Assembly: GCA_023446155.1 (NCBI GenBank)
Contig: JAEXIT010000009.1
Span: 1 to 64,000, forward strand
Direction of reading: 5' to 3'
DNA: 64,000 nucleotides
DNA from: Bacteroidota bacterium
Lineage (GTDB): Bacteria > Bacteroidota > Bacteroidia > Flavobacteriales > Flavobacteriaceae
The position numbers and the translations under genes are program-made. Numbering within the stretch: position 1 is the stretch's first letter; each line of letters opens with the position of its first letter. Below are positions 59,371 to 64,000 of the stretch, in pieces. The notes beneath the pieces are model-generated. The model saw nothing but the letters and a program-made list of their open reading frames with translations. It did not search any database and was not told the DNA's origin.

Positions 59371-60592
59371 TTATTCTAATTTTGCCTTCAGCTTTTAATA
59401 ATGCTACATAAGCTGGATCATCAAAAAATGGTTCTAAAAGATTATTTAGTTGTAATTCTATTTCCTTTCTTTCTCTCTCAGATTTATCTTTTAGACTTGA
59501 GGCAAGCTCTAAATATCTTCTGGCAACTTCCTTCATGTCTTTAATTCTCGGGCTATATTCTGCATTCTCAATATCCATTACAAACCTGGAAACCTCTTCC
59601 AAACTTTTTCCATAAGGATTTACAGGTACTTCATGGTCTAAGGAGATCAATTCTCCTTCACGGGCAGTTTGAATAATATAAGGCGAGTGCGTTGTAACAA
59701 TGAATTGAATATTCGGAAAGATTGTTCTTAAATTTTCTAAAAGTTCTAATTGCCATTTTGGATGCAAATGCAGTTCTATTTCATCTATTAAAACAACTCC
59801 AGCTCCCAGTAATGGATTTTCTAGCTCAGGATTAGCCAAAGCAAGTCTTCTTCCCAAATCTGAAATTAATGCTATAAAAGCCCTTTCACCATCAGATAAC
59901 TGTTTTATATCAATAATTTTATCTCCCTTATGAACAACTAATCGCAGTGGATTTTCTTCGACATGTAAATCGCCAAATCCTTGCATAAATTGAGTAATGG
60001 CTGAATTGATTGCGGTAATAACATTGGAACCAAATGGTGCATTTCCTGACGAAGCATAACGATAACGATACATAAGGTCTTTATAATCTACTAAATGATT
60101 AACCAATGCACCATTATATGCCATTTTCTGTGCTGATCCTACAACTGTTGATATGGTTTTAGGGAATTTATATCCGGCTCGGTCAGTTGTATAAAATACA
60201 GCTAATGGTGCCTGATCATTACCTCTTGAAGAGTCTCCATAAGCATTCGCTATGGTAGCTCTGACCTGCTTAGGTAATTTCGTAGAGGTTTCTGTATTGT
60301 TGTCATATTCGATCTGGAAATTAACCGGAAAGTTAGCACAATTCGCCTTGACACTTATTTGTAACTCCTCTTTTCCAATTGAAATATCATACTCCTTAAG
60401 GATTGTTTTTCTTGAAGTTGAAGGAGATATTTGAGGAACCAACCTAGATAAGATCAGTACTAAAGCATCCAGAATGGCTGTTTTTCCTTTACCGTTGATA
60501 CCAGCAATGATCGTTATGTTCTCATTAAATTGAAATATCCGCTCTTCTTCTAATGCTCTGAAATTATTTATATGCAGTTCAAGTATTCTCAT
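59354..60592 (-). CDS. AAA/ABC-type ATPase, PtuA-like (Septu)
   Basis: An SMC/RecF-like ATPase has Walker A GINGKGKT (31-38), an ABC signature QLSDGERAF (231-239), Walker B VVLIDEIELHLHP (266-278) and the switch TTHSPY (300-305). Between Walker A and signature the lid is compact, without a long coiled coil, unlike Rad50. Together with the HNH gene this is the Septu arrangement. The start overlaps hsdS by 4 bp and the stop overlaps the HNH gene by 17 bp. GC content by hand over four lines was about 32%. Confidence 0.8.
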   Translation of the reverse strand: MRILELHINNFRALEEERIFQFNENITIIAGINGKGKTAILDALVLILSRLVPQISPSTSRKTILKEYDISIGKEELQISVKANCANFPVNFQIEYDNNTETSTKLPKQVRATIANAYGDSSRGNDQAPLAVFYTTDRAGYKFPKTISTVVGSAQKMAYNGALVNHLVDYKDLMYRYRYASSGNAPFGSNVITAINSAITQFMQGFGDLHVEENPLRLVVHKGDKIIDIKQLSDGERAFIALISDLGRRLALANPELENPLLGAGVVLIDEIELHLHPKWQLELLENLRTIFPNIQFIVTTHSPYIIQTAREGELISLDHEVPVNPYGKSLEEVSRFVMDIENAEYSPRIKDMKEVARRYLELASSLKDKSERERKEIELQLNNLLEPFFDDPAYVALLKAEGKIRINETNR

Positions 60593-61899
60593 GATAATTC
60601 TGAGTTTAGTTCACCATTAATCGCCGCTGATATAATGGCTGTTCGTTTTTCTTTTAAAAGATCAAGCGATAATAAAACTTTCTTTTTTAGATCATTAAAC
60701 TTTTCAAAGTACAAGTCTAATGAATCAATTGTTTTTTCTTGTTCATCATAATTAGGAACAACAACAATCATATTAGCATATTTTTCACCGCTAAAATTTT
60801 GAATTGTTGCTTGTATGCTGTCGATATAGATTTGATTCCAATAAGAACTAGAGAGTGTATAGTAATACATATACCTTGGACTAATTTTAGCATTACATCT
60901 CATACGAATTAAATATCCGGCATATGCAGATATTCCATATTCTTTTTTATATAAAAAAGATTTCCCAACGGTAGCACCACTTCTAGCTAGTAAGATATCG
61001 CCGTCTTGTAAAAGATACTCTTCAGCAACTTCCAAAGGAATTGACCTAAATGTTTCTTCTCTTAAATCTCCATTTTCATCAATATCCGTTATTCTAATAT
61101 ATCTCGGGTCATTATAATTATCATCTTCTGCTGCCTCATTCGCTCCATATTTTAAGCCATCGGTTAAATACTTCAACTTCACCATCTCCCAATGTCCCGG
61201 AATCTCTCCTAACCATTCAATTCCTGAGTTTTTCATGGAAACACTCAGGTCTAAGCCTTTGGTTACCGTTTGGTTGATCACCGCTTTTTTCTTTTCCTCA
61301 AGAATAGTGATTAGCTGGATTTTCTTCTCAATTAGAGCATCTATTTTCGCTACTTCCTGATTGAGATAGTCGACAATTTTGCTTTGTTGTGTAAACGATG
61401 GTAAAGGAATTTTATATTTTGCAATAGCATTTTTTGGAATTCCAAATCGAGTTACACCAGTTGCTTCTATCTCTAATTGTAATCTATGCTGTTTAGATTC
61501 AAAACAATAAAACAGATATTTCGGAACTACTAATTTTTTATATGGTCGCATTAACGCTAAGTGATATCCGCAAACCGTAGTGTGTTCAAAACCGCCTTTA
61601 ACTATTGCAGGAATTCCAATATCATTCCAGCTTTCAGAATCTTTGGTAATTAAAATATCTCCATTCTGAATCACAAATCTTTCTATTTCATTTTCAGAAG
61701 CAGAACCATCCATGAATTCAATATCAGAATTAATGTAAGTGTTCTTATATACATCTGTATAATTGCAGAGCTTTACCGGCTCTTCATCATCTTTCACGAT
61801 TTTATCTACCGGAGATATATGGTAATCTGCAACAAATAACAATGGAACAATTTTATGATCCGTTGAAACCTTATTCTGCCAATTCAAGTAATTACTCAT
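60589..61899 (-). CDS. hsdS: Type I restriction-modification, S (specificity) subunit
   Basis: HsdS reads the bipartite target sequence. Two target recognition domains are separated by a conserved helical region (LNQEVAKIDALIEKKIQLIT, then GIEWLGEIPGHWEMVKLKYL), and a second conserved region ends the protein (EKRTAIISAAINGEL). At 436 residues it is a full-length two-TRD subunit. The TRDs look AT-rich and diverged, as is usual. It lies 2 bp after hsdM and overlaps the ATPase gene by 4 bp. Confidence 0.93.
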   Translation of the reverse strand: MSNYLNWQNKVSTDHKIVPLLFVADYHISPVDKIVKDDEEPVKLCNYTDVYKNTYINSDIEFMDGSASENEIERFVIQNGDILITKDSESWNDIGIPAIVKGGFEHTTVCGYHLALMRPYKKLVVPKYLFYCFESKQHRLQLEIEATGVTRFGIPKNAIAKYKIPLPSFTQQSKIVDYLNQEVAKIDALIEKKIQLITILEEKKKAVINQTVTKGLDLSVSMKNSGIEWLGEIPGHWEMVKLKYLTDGLKYGANEAAEDDNYNDPRYIRITDIDENGDLREETFRSIPLEVAEEYLLQDGDILLARSGATVGKSFLYKKEYGISAYAGYLIRMRCNAKISPRYMYYYTLSSSYWNQIYIDSIQATIQNFSGEKYANMIVVVPNYDEQEKTIDSLDLYFEKFNDLKKKVLLSLDLLKEKRTAIISAAINGELNSELS

Positions 61900-61901
61900 C
61901 T

Positions 61902-63875
61902 CTAAATAGATAATAATTTTAGAATTTCCTTTTCAATCTCACTCAATTCTTTATTAATGATTTCTAAAGAGCGATTCTCCGTATTTTTAAAAAAATAACG
62001 GTTGAAATTGATTTCGTAGCCTACTTTATCTTTAGTACGGTCCATCCATGCGTCCGGTACAAAAGGTAAAACTTCATTTTTAAAATAGGTTTCAATATCG
62101 ATTTTTAAAGGAATATTTTCAAAATCCCTTAAATCTGCATCCGCTTCAAATTCATTTTTTCCTTTTTGTACTTTAGCTGCTTCGGGATCTTTATCAGTAA
62201 ATACGTTGCGGAATATTACCAATTCTCTAGCCGACCACTTCTGTTCACTTATTTTCTTAATGTCTTTCAATACCTTGTTCCAATCCATCAGGATTTCCTG
62301 ACCTAATTTTTTGTCAATTATCTGTACATCGTCTAGCAAATGTGGGCAAGCATCTAAAAAAGCATACTTCCGTTCAATTGTCATTTGGTATTTCAAACGT
62401 AAAGGACGTTCTACAGTTACCCGTGTAAAACCAAAATCATTATTATCAAACACCTTGGTATTTGTCGTATGGTCAAACTGACCATATTCTGTAATAATCT
62501 CTGCGATCTGGTTGGGTTCCACCACATGAATAATTCCATCATCTACCTCACCTTCACCAATTTTTCGGCGTTTGCTCCCCTGGCTTTTACGCATGGAAAT
62601 ATAAAACTCCCGGGCATCAAACAATTGAATTTTACCTTTTCGACTCTTAGATTTTCTGTTGGTCAAAACCCAGATATAGGTATTGATACCTGTGTTATAG
62701 AACATCTGTTCCGGTAAGGCAACAATGCCTTCCAGCCAGTCATTTTCGATTATCCATTTTCTAATGTCACTTTCCCCAGAGCCTGCTCCGCCAGAAAACA
62801 TAGGTGATCCACTGAAGACAATCGCTAAGCGGGATCCAAATTTTTTAGTTGCAGGCTCATAAGGTTCAAACTTACTGATCATGTGTTGCAAGAACAATAA
62901 AGCACCATCGTTAACACGAGGTAACCCTGCTTCAAAACGACCTGTTTTATCGCGATCGATCTGTGGCTTTTGCTTTTTCCAATCTACACCAAAGGGAGGA
63001 TTCGCAATCAGATAATCAAATTTTTTATCGGGAAACTGATCATCCACTAAAGTATCTCCAAACTCTATAATGTCTTCTTGAACCATCCTTGCTGAAGGAT
63101 CATTTTTAATTAATAAATCTGCTGCTGCAGTGGCATAAGCACGTTTATTATAATCTTGTCCATAAGCAACCAAAATGGCATCTTTATTGAGCTCATTTAC
63201 ATAGTTTTTAGCTTCTGATAACATTCCACCTGTACCGCAGGTAGGATCCAAAATCTCTCGAATCACCGATTTTCCTTTTAGGAAATCGTCATCATCAATA
63301 AATAAAATATTGATCATCAACTTAATGATTTCCCGAGGTGTAAAGTGGTCTCCTGCCGTTTCATTTGCTAATTCATTAAAACGACGGATCAGATTTTCGA
63401 ATATCAATCCCATATCCCGGTTAGAAACCAAGTTTGGATGTAAATTCACCTTTGCAAACTCAGAAACGATTAAATATAAAATATTGGCATCGTTCATGGC
63501 AAAGACCTCTTTCTCAAAGTCGAAAAATTCAAAAATCCGTCTCACATTCGGCGAGAATCCGTTTATATAACTCACCAGATCCTGTGCAATACTATCTGGT
63601 GCTCCTTTCAATTTTTCGAATGTAAATGGAGAGGTATTGTAAAATTTTTGACCTGTGATTTTTTCAAGCCTAGATTTTATTATTTCAGGATTTTTGTCCT
63701 TAATCCTTTTATATTCTTCGAGAACTTCTGCTTTAGATTTTTCCAGTACAGAATCAAAACGACGTAAAACCGTCATAGGTAGCATTACCCGTTCATACTG
63801 TGGAGGACGATATGGTCCACGTAATAAGTCTGCTATGTCCCAAATGAATTTGATATGTTGTTGATGTGTAGTCAT
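61902..63875 (-). CDS. hsdM: Type I restriction-modification, M (DNA methyltransferase) subunit
   Basis: HsdM adds a methyl group to adenine at sites chosen by HsdS. SAM-binding motif I is in LDPTCGTGGML (209-219) and catalytic motif IV is NPPFG (292-296). The N-terminal HsdM_N helical domain is present (residues 10-150), and an extended C-terminus brings the length to 657, longer than many HsdM. It is the first gene of the island; the likely promoter is in the last 125 bases of the window, where no exact TAnnTTTG box was found. Confidence 0.95.
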   Translation of the reverse strand: MTTHQQHIKFIWDIADLLRGPYRPPQYERVMLPMTVLRRFDSVLEKSKAEVLEEYKRIKDKNPEIIKSRLEKITGQKFYNTSPFTFEKLKGAPDSIAQDLVSYINGFSPNVRRIFEFFDFEKEVFAMNDANILYLIVSEFAKVNLHPNLVSNRDMGLIFENLIRRFNELANETAGDHFTPREIIKLMINILFIDDDDFLKGKSVIREILDPTCGTGGMLSEAKNYVNELNKDAILVAYGQDYNKRAYATAAADLLIKNDPSARMVQEDIIEFGDTLVDDQFPDKKFDYLIANPPFGVDWKKQKPQIDRDKTGRFEAGLPRVNDGALLFLQHMISKFEPYEPATKKFGSRLAIVFSGSPMFSGGAGSGESDIRKWIIENDWLEGIVALPEQMFYNTGINTYIWVLTNRKSKSRKGKIQLFDAREFYISMRKSQGSKRRKIGEGEVDDGIIHVVEPNQIAEIITEYGQFDHTTNTKVFDNNDFGFTRVTVERPLRLKYQMTIERKYAFLDACPHLLDDVQIIDKKLGQEILMDWNKVLKDIKKISEQKWSARELVIFRNVFTDKDPEAAKVQKGKNEFEADADLRDFENIPLKIDIETYFKNEVLPFVPDAWMDRTKDKVGYEINFNRYFFKNTENRSLEIINKELSEIEKEILKLLSI

Positions 63876-64000
63876 TTAAATGTATTGTAGTATATAATGT
63901 CTTTGTGAGAAATTTTAAGCATTTAGCCCTGTAAAAATAAGGAAAATATAATGTGATAATGTCAGATCATAAATAAACTTCTCCTAAATGTAAAGTGTTT
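63876..64000. other. Upstream region of the defence island (window edge)
   Basis: These 125 bases are AT-rich and should contain the hsdM promoter. No TAnnTTTG match, hairpin or gene was recognised, and the next gene is outside the window. Confidence 0.4.

Noticed and set aside
54294..63875. Possible broken or phase-variable restriction locus
   Set aside because: All frames are intact, hsdS is a single full-length copy, and no inverted repeats, invertase gene or homopolymer slippage tract was seen at hsdS.

Overview
The window looks like a stretch of chromosome from a member of the Flavobacteriaceae, probably Flavobacterium or a close relative. The DNA is AT-rich. Several genes are preceded by the Bacteroidota -7 promoter box TAnnTTTG, and purine-rich Shine-Dalgarno sites are mostly absent. 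Family markers agree: a long signal peptidase I with an extra membrane domain, a DUF5683 gene beside parAB, an HYC_CC_PP copper-region protein, signal peptides ending in xFAQ or xFSQ, and a two-subunit methylmalonyl-CoA mutase. This is a reading from gene content, not from a phylogenetic marker. The first ~19 bases look like the 3' end of a 5S rRNA, so the window seems to begin at the end of an rRNA operon.

Positions 1-31000 are core genome: rRNA modification (rluF), a Nif3/coiled-coil pair, lpxK and purine nucleoside phosphorylase, two hybrid histidine kinases, gap, lipA, nhaA, a TonB/ECF sigma/glycosyltransferase block, murB, recF, ribH, mutL with two rhomboids, and a long minus-strand run parA-parB-DUF5683-dapB-lepB-wbqC. 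Positions 31000-43700 hold an amidase, a dienoyl-CoA-reductase-like SDR, a copper cluster (HYC_CC_PP, HMA-DUF3347, multicopper oxidase), an aminotransferase, a REP-associated transposase between two palindromes, and the operon udk-ftsB-mutA-mutB. Positions 43700-54150 are more accessory: a Crp-like regulator, a TlpA thioredoxin, an oxidoreductase, three tandem secreted TonB-C proteins, three tandem small secreted VGIN-type proteins, an AraC regulator and a CPBP protease.

Positions 54294-63875 form one minus-strand defence island with tightly coupled reading frames, transcribed hsdM, hsdS, AAA ATPase, HNH nuclease, hsdR, small P-loop NTPase, GIY-YIG/DUF4357. The ATPase and HNH pair resembles the Septu system (PtuA and PtuB). 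It sits inside a type I restriction-modification operon with overlapping start and stop codons, and it is more AT-rich than hsdM and hsdR. This arrangement recalls the PrrC and RloC nucleases lodged in type I loci. It is the best candidate here for an under-described system: the restriction complex may guard the embedded nuclease, with the small NTPase and the GIY-YIG protein as further components.

Other points of note are a mobile palindrome family with compensatory stem changes, a MutL that has lost its endonuclease motifs, a multicopper oxidase fused to a predicted outer-membrane barrel, a cysteine-free zinc-ribbon protein, and a purine nucleoside phosphorylase with an Asn-to-Asp change at the base-specificity position. 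No tRNA, CRISPR array, complete insertion sequence or prophage was seen.
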